Positions 26,243 to 36,163 of a stretch of DNA of 64,000 nucleotides are shown piece by piece; within the stretch, counting starts at the first letter, position 1; the number at the start of each line of letters is the position of its first letter. The DNA is taken from assembly GCF_018255755.1 (NCBI RefSeq), contig NZ_CP073766.1, forward strand, positions 7,500,501 to 7,564,500, given 5' to 3'. The DNA comes from Chitinophaga sp. HK235. GTDB taxonomy: Bacteria > Bacteroidota > Bacteroidia > Chitinophagales > Chitinophagaceae. Below the pieces are notes generated by a model that did not search any database, was not told the origin of the DNA, and saw only the letters and a program-made list of their open reading frames with translations. Position numbers and translations under genes: made by a program.

Positions 26243-29200
26243 ATGATATACTGTAACAAACGAAGTAAGAAAACAATTGCTTTTTTTCTGCTTTCTATAT
26301 TGGCCTATCAGATAGGATTCCCGGTAGCAGCATATGCATTAACGGCAGGTCCTACCTCACCGGAGACCAGTAGTTTTGAGCCTGTTGATACTACGGACAT
26401 GGTAAACCTCCAGTCGGGAGATTTTACCTATAATATGCCCCTGGTAGAGGTGCCGGGACCGGAAGGCAATTTCCCGCTCTCTTTATCTTATCATGCCGGT
26501 ATTACTACTAACGAAGAAGCTAGCTGGGTAGGATTAGGCTGGACATTAAATCCCGGTGCCATTAACAGAAGTGAGAACGGTTATGCCGATGATGATAATG
26601 CAAAAGATCAGTTCGGAAGAATGTACTGGAGTGGTACAGAAGGCCGGACTGTAGGATTGGGGATGAGTGTTGCATTGCGCAATGCCAATGTTTCTTTGGG
26701 ATTAGGGGTGACATTCACCAATAATAATAAAGGCTTCAGTGTGGATTTTGAGGGTTTGACCGTTGGAGTGAGCCATTCATTCCAAACGATGGGTGGTAAC
26801 GTTGCTTCTATCGGACTTAACACCAACCTGAAGACCTTAAAAACGAGTACCCGGCTTTCAACTACGATGGGCGGGGCGGGCTCGCTGGGAATTGATCTTA
26901 GTTCTGCAGGAGCCTCTGCATCTTTTAGTCTTCCCGGACAACAGATAACGGCCAATCTCTTTTCCGGTATGACCGGGAACGAAGGAATACAGACCCAAAC
27001 GTCCTCATGGGCATTCAGTGTACCATTGTACGGAGGGCTTTTTAATATCGGGTTAAGCAGCAATTATTACAGGACCTGGCAGGATTATTCCAGTACCACC
27101 AAATCCTATGGTTCATTGTTTCTGCCCGAAGGTGCTGCTACGGGAACACTGAGCAATCAGGCATTTGATACCTATCACATGTTCGACCTGTCGAATGGTA
27201 TCAGTATGTTCAGGTTACCGGATCCTTCTTTTCATTCCGGACCTGGGCTTCCGGATTATGACCTCTATATGGTAAATGCACAGGGCCTGAATGGTTCTAT
27301 GCGTCCTTACCAGTTGCAGGGATATGCCATAGGAGGCAACAGGACGGCTTCCGACAATGTGACGATTAAATATGTTAGTAATACAGGAGGATTGGTAGGG
27401 CAACTGACACCGGGTATGTCGTACAAAGTGCCGGAGACCTATAAAAACAATACGTTTGTAAGGCCATCATTCCGCTTTATCAATGACTTCTCCAACTCAT
27501 ACACACAAACCTTAAATAATTTCGGGGCTAATTCTTTCTATGCCCCTTTTGATCAGAATCCGCTTACGGGAGATGGTATCATCTCAGGATATGATCCGAC
27601 CAATTTACGGGTGGAAGGTTCCCGTCATATTGAATATTTTACGGAAGCACAGATAGTGGATGGCAGTGCCCAAGGCAAGGGGTTTATTAATGTTGCACCG
27701 GAGAACTCACTGGGAATGCAACGTTATTCCAGTTCCAGGATCGGCGGTTTCTCCATCACCAATGAGAAAGGGATCACCTACCACTACGCACTGCCTGCTT
27801 ACACCAGGGACGGAGTGACCTATTCCAGAAAAGTGAAGAAAGAAGGAGATACGGAAGAAAGATGGAGCAAACAGGTAAAAAATAGTTCGTATGCATATAC
27901 CTGGCTGCTGACCAGTATTACAGGGCCTGATTTTGTGGACAGGGATGGAAATGGTGTTGCGAATGAAGGCGATTATGGTTATTGGGTGAACTTAGGTTAT
28001 GGGAAATGGACCAGTATCTACAACTGGCGCACTCCTGCAACAGGCTTTTCCAAAGATGTAGACGCTGAATTTGAAAGCTATTCTCAGGGAGATAAGGAGT
28101 TGTACTATCTGAATACTATCAGTACCAGAACGCATACCGCCATCTTTGAGAAAGACATCAGGCTCGATTCGAAAGGGATTGACTCCAGCTACGCCTATGC
28201 TGCTTTTAGTGACAACAGGTTTGTACATGGCTCTTTTTCTGCTGCCAAATCCAAACCAGTACTGAAGTTAAACAGAGTCCTGCTCCTGAACAACAGGGAT
28301 GCCAAAACATTTAGTCCCCAAACTGGTGCAGGATTACAAAATATGGAAAATACCGACCAGGGGAAGAATGTGTTTGATAAATATGATCTCACCGGAACAG
28401 GGATTGAAAGCAAAGCATTGAGGATCGTCCAGTTTAACCATGATTATTCGCTTTGTCCTCAGACGCCTAATAGCTTTGACAATAGTACACCTACGATAAA
28501 AACCGGCAAACTGACGCTTTTATCTGTAGCCACATTAGGTAAACAAGGTGCTGCAGTATTGCCTCCCGTGACTTTTGATTATAACCTCAAGACTGAAGAC
28601 AAGCTCGGAATTGGAGGTCCCCTGTCTCTCTCCGGTGATGGTAAGAGCGGAACTGTTACAACCAACAGGCCCATTACCCGTTTCAACAGAGATTTTGTTG
28701 TCGGGGACATCGTCAATGTCACAGGTGCTGATAATATGCCTTATACGGGCGTTGTTACTTATCAAAGGGAGTATCAGGGGCCCAATAATGTAATGAAGTA
28801 CGAGGTATCCTTTACAATGGCAGATCCGATGCCGGTTGCTTTTAATGGTCAGACAGTATCAGTGGAGACTACCAAAAATCCGCGGTTTAATCAGGATGCC
28901 TACGATAAATGGGGATATTATAAGTGTGATTACGATTTGACCGCTATCAATCAGAACAATAATGTGGGCCGTACTCCCACGCCTGCTTCAGCGCGAAATA
29001 CAGATGCCTGGTCTTTGCGTCGTATCTCTACAGCATTGGGAGCAGATATAGAAGTGAAGTATGAGTCGGATGATTATTCCACATCCGTGTTGAATAACCG
29101 CTGTTCCATGATCGCCTCCGGTTTTTCATTTGATAAGCCTAACCAGCAGATCTCCTTTAAAGTAGAAAATACCTACGGTGTGCCTTTGAGTCAGTTATTA

Positions 29201-31564
29201 CCCTTGAATACCAAATGCGACATGACGATGGGAATTGTACCAGCAGGTGGGGCAAAGCCGGTGATAGTGGGAATTTCAACAGCTGATAAGACTGCTTACG
29301 CGAGTAAGTATAGTATGTATAACTATTACCCAGGCAACTATTTCTCAAAAACCTTTCCGCTCGTTGATAACTTCATCATCAAATCTGTCAGCGATCAGAC
29401 GAACATGGTGACGATCAGTTGTACAGATCCCTTTATAATGGGTAATTCCAGTGTGGACCTGGGCTCAACGCCGATACAGCTTTCCTCCAATGTAGTGGCG
29501 GGTAACGTGTATTTCTACCGTAATAATGATCCGGGCCGTGTGATGTATGGTGGTGGTATCAGGGTGAAAGAACTGGGAATTAATAGTACTGATCGTATTA
29601 CTTCAACCGTTTATGATTACCGCTCCGTTGCCCAGAATAATCTGTCTTCCGGTGTCACAACCTATGAGCCTAATGTGATCCAGAAGCATACGGAGAATTT
29701 TGCCGGATTGTTAAGTTCCGGAGACACACAAACAGATGAAGTACAGAAGTCTGTATGGAAAGCAGAGTACAGGGAATTGATAAACCGGGCCTCTACGAAA
29801 ATTGTTTCTTTGTCGAGGATGTTGCCTTCTCCGGGGGTTATGTATAAAAATGTGGCAATAACTACCGGTGTTTCCAACAAACAACCTAATGGGGATCCGG
29901 TACGCTTTGATGCGCCAGGAACTACTGTATACACATTCAAAACACCGGACGAAAATGCTGTCAATCTGGTGCAGTTGAGTGACGCATCCTGGTATGAGGG
30001 CATATGGAAAAAGGAGACGCGCAACTTTGCCATTCAGGATAATACTGCCGGTATTGGTGCAGTGCTGGCTATAGACCAACTGGATAACCAAGGGAAGTAT
30101 CTTTCCAGAAAAAAATATAATTATGTGAGTGAGGTGCCCACTGCCGACCGCGATGCAGCTTATGCCCAATATGGTAATCAGGGACGCATCGTAGAGCGTT
30201 TTGTTAACAGGAAAGGCGTGGACCTGATGGATGATGAACTGATTGATTGGGGGATCATGACATCAAAAACTGAAAATGCCAACTTTTTGACCAGTGAAAC
30301 CAGCACTGATTACAAAACCGGTCAGACTACCACTACCAATTACCTGGGATATGATTATTACTCCGGCCAGGCTGTTAAAACAACAGCACAGGATGCCTAC
30401 GGTAATACATTCATGACGGAAGTAATACCAGCCTACCGCAAGTATCCGCAGATGGGGCTGAAAGTTGGTAATATCAATAACAAACATATGCTGACCCAGC
30501 AAACAGGCAGCTATGTATACAAGGTAGACGCCAATAATAATAAGCTCGGATTAGTGAGTGCCGGCGTGTCCACCTGGGGGAATGATGCCAAAGTGAAGGG
30601 CATTGGAAATGCCGGACTATTACCGACACAAAACCAACCCGGTACTACAACAGGAAACGTATGGCGGCAAAAGGCCTCTTATGTATGGGCACCAGCGGGT
30701 GTTTCAGCGGATGGTATTACACCACTGAATCAGTTTACAGATTTCAACTGGACTAACCCATTGGCTAATACTTTAAGTTGGATAAAGACAAGAGAAACCA
30801 CTTTGTATAATGTTTACTCCAATGAACTGGAGGAAGTGGATTTATACGGTAATGCTGCCGCTACACTCATGGGGTATGATGAATCGAAAGTACTGATAAG
30901 CGGAACTTTCGCTCGTCAGAAAGACCTGGCCTTTACAGGAGCGGAAGACGAATTGTCTAATGGAATGTTCCCTGGCGGAATTGGTCTTGGCGATGGGGTT
31001 GTTGAAAAAAATACTGCTTCTCCGGCCATCAATGCGCATACGGGTTATAACAGTCTGAGAGTGGATGCTAATAAAGCCGGATTCAATTGTACGATTAGTC
31101 TGGATGCTGCAGATACGAAGAAAAGTTTCCTGGCCAGTGTATGGGTAAAAGGAAATGGTTCATCTGCACCAGCTGCCGGACTTTACTATAAAGTAGGCAA
31201 TGGAGCCGCTGTCAGTGCAAGTGTCAATACGTTGAAAAAAGCAGGTAACTGGTATCTCATTTCTTTTGTAGTGCCAGCCACTACGATTGCCGGTGCTTCT
31301 TCCATCTCTTTCGGCTGTACGAATAATGGCGCAGCCACTGTGTATTTCGATGACTTCCGTGTTCAGCCGGGTGAGGCTCAAACATCTGCTTATGTATATG
31401 ATAAATTCAGTGGAGAGTTGATCTATGTCCTGAACAATAATAACCTTTTCACCAGGTATGAATATGATGCTGCAGGTCGTTTGAAAGCAACCTATAAGGA
31501 AACTTTCGCTAATGGCGTGATGATGACCGGAACATATGACTATAACTATGGTAAAGGTCTCTAA
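26243..31564 (+). CDS. Giant RHS/YD-repeat family protein, first of a pair
   Basis: 1773 residues. Signal peptide (KTIAFFLLSILAYQIGFPVA), then a domain typical of Bacteroidota RHS partners (GDFTYNMPLVEVPGPEG, LSLSYHAGI, ASWVGLGWTLNPGAI, residues about 55-110). A long beta-rich body follows, with a carbohydrate-binding-module-like stretch (SLDAADTKKSFLASVWVKG ... YFDDFRV, about residues 1610-1700). It ends with YD-type repeats (YEYDAAGRLKATYKE) and no core-associated toxin tip. ATG at 26243 was chosen over a TTG six bases earlier. It would supply the first half of a split RHS shell, with the second half encoded next. Confidence 0.85.
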   Translation: MIYCNKRSKKTIAFFLLSILAYQIGFPVAAYALTAGPTSPETSSFEPVDTTDMVNLQSGDFTYNMPLVEVPGPEGNFPLSLSYHAGITTNEEASWVGLGWTLNPGAINRSENGYADDDNAKDQFGRMYWSGTEGRTVGLGMSVALRNANVSLGLGVTFTNNNKGFSVDFEGLTVGVSHSFQTMGGNVASIGLNTNLKTLKTSTRLSTTMGGAGSLGIDLSSAGASASFSLPGQQITANLFSGMTGNEGIQTQTSSWAFSVPLYGGLFNIGLSSNYYRTWQDYSSTTKSYGSLFLPEGAATGTLSNQAFDTYHMFDLSNGISMFRLPDPSFHSGPGLPDYDLYMVNAQGLNGSMRPYQLQGYAIGGNRTASDNVTIKYVSNTGGLVGQLTPGMSYKVPETYKNNTFVRPSFRFINDFSNSYTQTLNNFGANSFYAPFDQNPLTGDGIISGYDPTNLRVEGSRHIEYFTEAQIVDGSAQGKGFINVAPENSLGMQRYSSSRIGGFSITNEKGITYHYALPAYTRDGVTYSRKVKKEGDTEERWSKQVKNSSYAYTWLLTSITGPDFVDRDGNGVANEGDYGYWVNLGYGKWTSIYNWRTPATGFSKDVDAEFESYSQGDKELYYLNTISTRTHTAIFEKDIRLDSKGIDSSYAYAAFSDNRFVHGSFSAAKSKPVLKLNRVLLLNNRDAKTFSPQTGAGLQNMENTDQGKNVFDKYDLTGTGIESKALRIVQFNHDYSLCPQTPNSFDNSTPTIKTGKLTLLSVATLGKQGAAVLPPVTFDYNLKTEDKLGIGGPLSLSGDGKSGTVTTNRPITRFNRDFVVGDIVNVTGADNMPYTGVVTYQREYQGPNNVMKYEVSFTMADPMPVAFNGQTVSVETTKNPRFNQDAYDKWGYYKCDYDLTAINQNNNVGRTPTPASARNTDAWSLRRISTALGADIEVKYESDDYSTSVLNNRCSMIASGFSFDKPNQQISFKVENTYGVPLSQLLPLNTKCDMTMGIVPAGGAKPVIVGISTADKTAYASKYSMYNYYPGNYFSKTFPLVDNFIIKSVSDQTNMVTISCTDPFIMGNSSVDLGSTPIQLSSNVVAGNVYFYRNNDPGRVMYGGGIRVKELGINSTDRITSTVYDYRSVAQNNLSSGVTTYEPNVIQKHTENFAGLLSSGDTQTDEVQKSVWKAEYRELINRASTKIVSLSRMLPSPGVMYKNVAITTGVSNKQPNGDPVRFDAPGTTVYTFKTPDENAVNLVQLSDASWYEGIWKKETRNFAIQDNTAGIGAVLAIDQLDNQGKYLSRKKYNYVSEVPTADRDAAYAQYGNQGRIVERFVNRKGVDLMDDELIDWGIMTSKTENANFLTSETSTDYKTGQTTTTNYLGYDYYSGQAVKTTAQDAYGNTFMTEVIPAYRKYPQMGLKVGNINNKHMLTQQTGSYVYKVDANNNKLGLVSAGVSTWGNDAKVKGIGNAGLLPTQNQPGTTTGNVWRQKASYVWAPAGVSADGITPLNQFTDFNWTNPLANTLSWIKTRETTLYNVYSNELEEVDLYGNAAATLMGYDESKVLISGTFARQKDLAFTGAEDELSNGMFPGGIGLGDGVVEKNTASPAINAHTGYNSLRVDANKAGFNCTISLDAADTKKSFLASVWVKGNGSSAPAAGLYYKVGNGAAVSASVNTLKKAGNWYLISFVVPATTIAGASSISFGCTNNGAATVYFDDFRVQPGEAQTSAYVYDKFSGELIYVLNNNNLFTRYEYDAAGRLKATYKETFANGVMMTGTYDYNYGKGL

Positions 31565-31624
31565 GCGAATGAGACGAGTCCCCGTGGATGTTGGTATTAC
31601 TTTAACCAATTAAAAGAAGTTACC

Positions 31625-34600
31625 TTGAAAATAAAAAGTCTCTCATATTTACTGGTACTGACATTTACCTGTCATTCAGTAAATGCACAGATTATCCAAA
31701 GTCCCAATACAATTGTGTTGCCGGTACCTCCGGCTACCAATATGGTGTTCCCTATAGGCCAGCCGGTCTATTATAAAAGTGGTGCAGCAGTAGAAATCAA
31801 TCCTGAAGTGGAGGTGCCGGAAGGAGCGGAGGTGACGATAGAAGCAGGCACTATTGTTGGTGCGCCTGCGGATTTGAACAGGAACTGGCTGCTTTCCATA
31901 AAGTACGACGCACAGGGTAATCCCTGGGCTGCTTCCAAAGTGTTTTATGATAACAACGGAAAGTTGTTGCAGACACAAGACAGGAATTTTACGGCAGCAA
32001 AAATTATGGCCAGCCAGGTAGTGTATGATGCTTTAGGCAGGGCTGCGGTTAATACCCTGGCAGCACCTATCCTGGCGAATGATTTCTCTTATGTGGATAA
32101 TTTTATCACATCAGGAGGAAAACCCTTCCGGTATAATCTGTTTGATAACGCTGTAGATAACATTACTCCGGGAACATTAGGCTGGTACTATAGCAATAAT
32201 AATACGCTGGAACCTTATGTGGCTACCACCGGATATCCTTTTACCAGAACAGAGTTCCGCAATGATGGTACAGGAGAGGCAAAAAGCACTGCGGGTGTAG
32301 GAGAAGCGTTTAAAGTGGGTGGCGGGCATGATGTCCGTCAGTATAGCATTCCCGCTCTCTTTGAACTATACCATTATTTTACGATAAGGAATAAATATTT
32401 CACCAATGCGGAAATGGGTGAGATGCCGGAAAAAATAATTAACAAGGCCTATCAGGAAATTACCAGGGGAGCTGATGGTAATGAAAGTATTGTGATCAAA
32501 GACCAGTCCGGTAAAGTATTGATGACAGCCAGGCCCGGTAATGATATGCAGGTGGCAGTCATGGCTGCTGTAGTAACCGCTCCCTGTTACTTTAAATTGT
32601 ATGAAAATACACGGCTCAACTGGGGATCTATTACTTTCTTCGACATGGACCGTGGAGAAGTACCCGTTTCACCAGCAGCGGATGGCTCCTTGCCTGCTGG
32701 TTACTATAAAGCTGTCAGCACAGGACCAAACAGTGCTTTTAGTTATATCTTAAATCTGGCGGATGTCTCCTATTTTTATTACAATCAGCTGGGACAACTG
32801 ATAGCCAGCATCCCACCGGAAGGCGTTAAGAAACTGGCCAACGAGGGATATAATAACTACGCCACCAAAACAGATATTCCATTTATATCCTTTTCTGAAT
32901 ATGATTTGAAAGGTCGGTTGCGGGCCGCTTCTTCTAAAGAAGCGGGACGTACAGAGTTCGTTTATCGTAAGGATAATAACCTGAGGTTTGCACAGAACGC
33001 AGAACAACGGGTAACAGGACGTTATAGTTATACCAACTTCGACGGCCAGGGCAGAGTGATTGAAACCGGAGAGTTTGAGCCGGCGGGTGGAGTCGCTTTT
33101 AATGTCAATGGAATGGGCATTGAAGAAAATATTACAGATGGGGGAATGGGTGCCGGAACCAAAAAATCCTGGAAGAAAGCAGTATACGATATTCCGGTAG
33201 CAACCGGATTAGCTGGCTATACGCAGGAAGAGGTGTATTTGCCCGGAATGGTGTCATATACAGAAAACTCAGACGGTGCCAAAAGCTGGCAAAATTTTAA
33301 CGAAGAAGGACTCGTTACCTGGTCGGTGCAGGAGATTCCGGGTCTGGGCAAAAAAACCATTGACTATAGCTATGATTTTTCCGGGAAAATCACCAAGGTA
33401 ATTTTCCAGAAAAATACACCTGCTGAAACCTTCGTTCACTATTACGAATATAATGCAGACTTGCAGTTAGCTGCGGTATATACCAATACTGCAGACAACC
33501 CGTCTACCAGAAAACCACTGGCTAACTTCAGTTATTATCTCCACGGAGCATTAAAACGGAAGGAACTGGGTGACAAAGTACAGGGTATTGATTATACCTA
33601 TACTGTACAAGGCCAGCTGAAAGCTATTAATAATGCCAACCGCGACCAGGACCCCGGACAGGATGGTATTTCCGGAGCCAACGCCGGTGTGGCCAGAGAC
33701 ATTTTTGGGATGAATATTGAATATTTCAGCGGTGACTATTTACGGGCCAATACCAATATCGGAAGCCTGCCCATCGCTGCTGGTGACGCGGATGACCAGT
33801 TTAACGGCCTGGTTAAAGCTGCCGGCTGGCATAGCCGCAAACCCCAGAGCATCCTGGCAGTGCTCGGACCAGGTGTTGAAAATCCTGTGATGTATGCCTA
33901 TAAATATGATACTAAGCAGCGTTTGAACAATGCTACCTGGGGAACTCCCAACTACGCGGTCCCTGGTTTTGCACAGAGCAGTTTGTTTAAAGAACATGGC
34001 TTGAGTTATGATGCTCATGGTAATATCTTATCACTGAAGAGAACAGATAATGCAGGCGCGCTGACAGACAACTTCACCTACCAGTATCCGGCAGGAAGCA
34101 ATCAACTGCAAGCAGTACTGAATGGAGGAGCCCCTTTCAGCAATTATCAGTATGATAATATTGGCCAGCTTAAATCAGAATCTCCGGCTTCATCACCTAC
34201 CCGGTACGTAAAATACACGCCTACCGGGCTGGTAGCTGGCGTATATGCTGATGCGGCCTTTACACAGCCCAAGGTCACCTATACCTATAATGGGAAAGGG
34301 GTCAGGATTATGAAAAAGGACTTTGTCAATAATACTACCACTTATTATGTAGTAAGTCTCAGTGGCAACCCAATGGCTGTATACAATCAGTCAGGCACCG
34401 GTACGATCGAACAGGCAGAAATACCCTTGTATGCAGATGCCCGTGTAGGTATATTCCGCCGCGGCTCCAATCTGGCTGATTATGAGATGACCGACCATCT
34501 TGGAAACGTACGTGCAGTAATTGATGATAATAAAGTGGTGAAACAGTATGCTGACTACTATCCCTTTGGTAGTATCGCCCGTGACGGCGGTACCGGTGAT

Positions 34601-35572
34601 TACCGTTATGGTTTTCAGGGACAGAACAGCGAAAAGGATAAGGAAACAGGATGGAATGCTTTCAGCCTGAGGATGTATGACTCCCGTATAGGCCGCTGGC
34701 TGACTCCGGATCCTGCCGGGCAGTATGCTTCTCCTTATGTAGGTATGGGTAACAATCCGGTGAACAAAGCTGATAAAGATGGTGGACTGGACGAATGGGT
34801 ATATGCTAATGGTGATTTCTTATATGACTCCCGTGTTGAGAGTCAGGCAGATGCTGAGTACCATTACGGTAAAAATGCTATCTATATGCCTAATGGTTCA
34901 AACTATATTGATTTTAATACCGGCGCACAGCTTTCTCTCCGGGGTCATGGCATATATTGGCAAAATGGAGACTATCACCGCACACTTGACTATGCGCTGA
35001 TGTATGGTTTAGCAGATGCCATATTAAGACCTCCTGTTGTTGGACAAATTATTTCACAAGGCAATTATATTTATGGAATGGCGGGAACCACGGCTGGGTA
35101 TAGGGCTGAGTACAATGTAGCCAAAATGATCAGCGAAGGGGTGCGCTGGAACCCTGCTACAGGGTCTAATTGGCAGATGACTGGTAGAAATGCCAATTTA
35201 ATGAGTGAAACAAAATTGGTGGTTAGTGAAGGGGTAAAACCGGTTTCTAAATTGGCTGTGTTTGCACGTGGCGTCACCACAGCCTCTTTTATAGTTGCTA
35301 CAGTATCCGATCTGTATGGTTATTATTTGTATAAGAGAAATCCTGACGTTGGAGTTTCAGGGGCGAAATTAGTGACAAATTTCGGATTCGGAATAGCTGC
35401 TTATACAGCTGAAGGATATGGATGGATACCTTCTGCAATTTATTTCGGGGTAGATGGTTTTTATCCTGATGGCTGGGGCGGATTTTCCCGTGATTATGAA
35501 GCCCATCAACGGGCAAATGCCGCGATAGACCCCACCTTCATCACCGCTCCATTCGGTGCCATGAAACAATAA
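31625..35572 (+). CDS. RHS-repeat protein with RHS core and variable C-terminal tip
   Basis: 1315 residues. The best start is TTG at 31625, which begins the signal peptide (MKIKSLSYLLVLTFTCHSVNA); no ATG is placed correctly. Many YD repeats follow (YDLKGRLRAASS, YSYDFSGKITKV), then the RHS-associated core (YYPFGSIARDGG, LRMYDSRIGRWLTPDPAG, SPYVGMGNNPVNKADKDGG, ending about residue 1055). The last 260 residues are the variable tip; they contain two Gly/Ala-rich hydrophobic stretches (FIVATVSDLYGYYLY and GFGIAAYTAEGYGWIPSAIY). No nuclease or other toxin motif was recognised, and no obvious immunity gene follows. Confidence 0.88.
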   Translation: MKIKSLSYLLVLTFTCHSVNAQIIQSPNTIVLPVPPATNMVFPIGQPVYYKSGAAVEINPEVEVPEGAEVTIEAGTIVGAPADLNRNWLLSIKYDAQGNPWAASKVFYDNNGKLLQTQDRNFTAAKIMASQVVYDALGRAAVNTLAAPILANDFSYVDNFITSGGKPFRYNLFDNAVDNITPGTLGWYYSNNNTLEPYVATTGYPFTRTEFRNDGTGEAKSTAGVGEAFKVGGGHDVRQYSIPALFELYHYFTIRNKYFTNAEMGEMPEKIINKAYQEITRGADGNESIVIKDQSGKVLMTARPGNDMQVAVMAAVVTAPCYFKLYENTRLNWGSITFFDMDRGEVPVSPAADGSLPAGYYKAVSTGPNSAFSYILNLADVSYFYYNQLGQLIASIPPEGVKKLANEGYNNYATKTDIPFISFSEYDLKGRLRAASSKEAGRTEFVYRKDNNLRFAQNAEQRVTGRYSYTNFDGQGRVIETGEFEPAGGVAFNVNGMGIEENITDGGMGAGTKKSWKKAVYDIPVATGLAGYTQEEVYLPGMVSYTENSDGAKSWQNFNEEGLVTWSVQEIPGLGKKTIDYSYDFSGKITKVIFQKNTPAETFVHYYEYNADLQLAAVYTNTADNPSTRKPLANFSYYLHGALKRKELGDKVQGIDYTYTVQGQLKAINNANRDQDPGQDGISGANAGVARDIFGMNIEYFSGDYLRANTNIGSLPIAAGDADDQFNGLVKAAGWHSRKPQSILAVLGPGVENPVMYAYKYDTKQRLNNATWGTPNYAVPGFAQSSLFKEHGLSYDAHGNILSLKRTDNAGALTDNFTYQYPAGSNQLQAVLNGGAPFSNYQYDNIGQLKSESPASSPTRYVKYTPTGLVAGVYADAAFTQPKVTYTYNGKGVRIMKKDFVNNTTTYYVVSLSGNPMAVYNQSGTGTIEQAEIPLYADARVGIFRRGSNLADYEMTDHLGNVRAVIDDNKVVKQYADYYPFGSIARDGGTGDYRYGFQGQNSEKDKETGWNAFSLRMYDSRIGRWLTPDPAGQYASPYVGMGNNPVNKADKDGGLDEWVYANGDFLYDSRVESQADAEYHYGKNAIYMPNGSNYIDFNTGAQLSLRGHGIYWQNGDYHRTLDYALMYGLADAILRPPVVGQIISQGNYIYGMAGTTAGYRAEYNVAKMISEGVRWNPATGSNWQMTGRNANLMSETKLVVSEGVKPVSKLAVFARGVTTASFIVATVSDLYGYYLYKRNPDVGVSGAKLVTNFGFGIAAYTAEGYGWIPSAIYFGVDGFYPDGWGGFSRDYEAHQRANAAIDPTFITAPFGAMKQ

Positions 35573-35602
35573 TCACCACTGCATAAGCAGTAAAATAACT
35601 GT

Positions 35603-35652
35603 AAGCAATTAATGTCCTTTGTTTTTATAGCAGGGACATTAATTGCTTTTTT
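35603..35652 (+). terminator. Rho-independent terminator after the RHS genes
   Basis: Perfect 15-bp inverted repeat AAGCAATTAATGTCC (35603-35617) / GGACATTAATTGCTT (35634-35648) with a 16-nt loop, followed by TTTT. It lies 30 bp after the RHS stop codon. Confidence 0.85.
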
Positions 35653-35659
35653 ATATTTG
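35652..35659 (+). promoter_or_regulatory. Candidate -7 element of the gspJ-gspF-like operon
   Basis: TATATTTG matches TAnnTTTG exactly and begins at the last base of the terminator T run. The only TTTG upstream (35618-35621) is in the terminator loop, 30 bp away, so no proper -33 box is seen. It would give a leader of only about 12 nt. Confidence 0.4.
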
Positions 35660-35677
35660 CACTTTCCGCTGTGTAAT

Positions 35678-36163
35678 ATGATGAATCGCCGGTTAAAAGC
35701 ATTTACCATCCTGGAGCTGATCGTAGTAATGATACTGACAAGTATTATTGCCGGCATTGTATATATGGCCATAGGGATATTTAATCACCAGTACCGCTTT
35801 TTTAACGGATCGGCTACATACATGCTACAATACCATACCTGCAAACAGCAAATCACCACGGATATACGAAACTGCAGAACCATAACCCAGGCCGGAGACT
35901 CACTGGTGCTGGCCGGTGATACAGCCACCACTGTTTATTATTTCCGCGGTGACAGCCTGATTTATCGCAAAGGTTATGAAGGTACCCTGGACTCTTTTGC
36001 ACTTCATTATTCCGGACTGCAATGGCAGCTCATTCGTTTCCGCAGTACAGATCGTACGCTGGTAGCGGGTTTTAATGTGTCTATCTGGCATAACAATGAG
36101 GAGTATCCCTGGTTTTTTAAAAAACATTATGATGAAGCCATTCTATTTGGAATGGATAATTGA
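35678..36163 (+). CDS. GspJ-like minor pseudopilin
   Basis: 161 residues. The N-terminus is a type IV pilin/pseudopilin signal: short basic leader ending in Ala, then FTILELIVVMILTSIIAGIV with Glu at +5. The remainder is a small beta-rich periplasmic domain (YFRGDSLIYRKGYEGTLDSF). Such proteins prime the pseudopilus tip in type II secretion. ATG at 35678 or the next codon at 35681 may start it; longer starts place a hydrophobic run before the leader. The stop overlaps the next gene by 1 bp (TGATG). Confidence 0.82.
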   Translation: MMNRRLKAFTILELIVVMILTSIIAGIVYMAIGIFNHQYRFFNGSATYMLQYHTCKQQITTDIRNCRTITQAGDSLVLAGDTATTVYYFRGDSLIYRKGYEGTLDSFALHYSGLQWQLIRFRSTDRTLVAGFNVSIWHNNEEYPWFFKKHYDEAILFGMDN

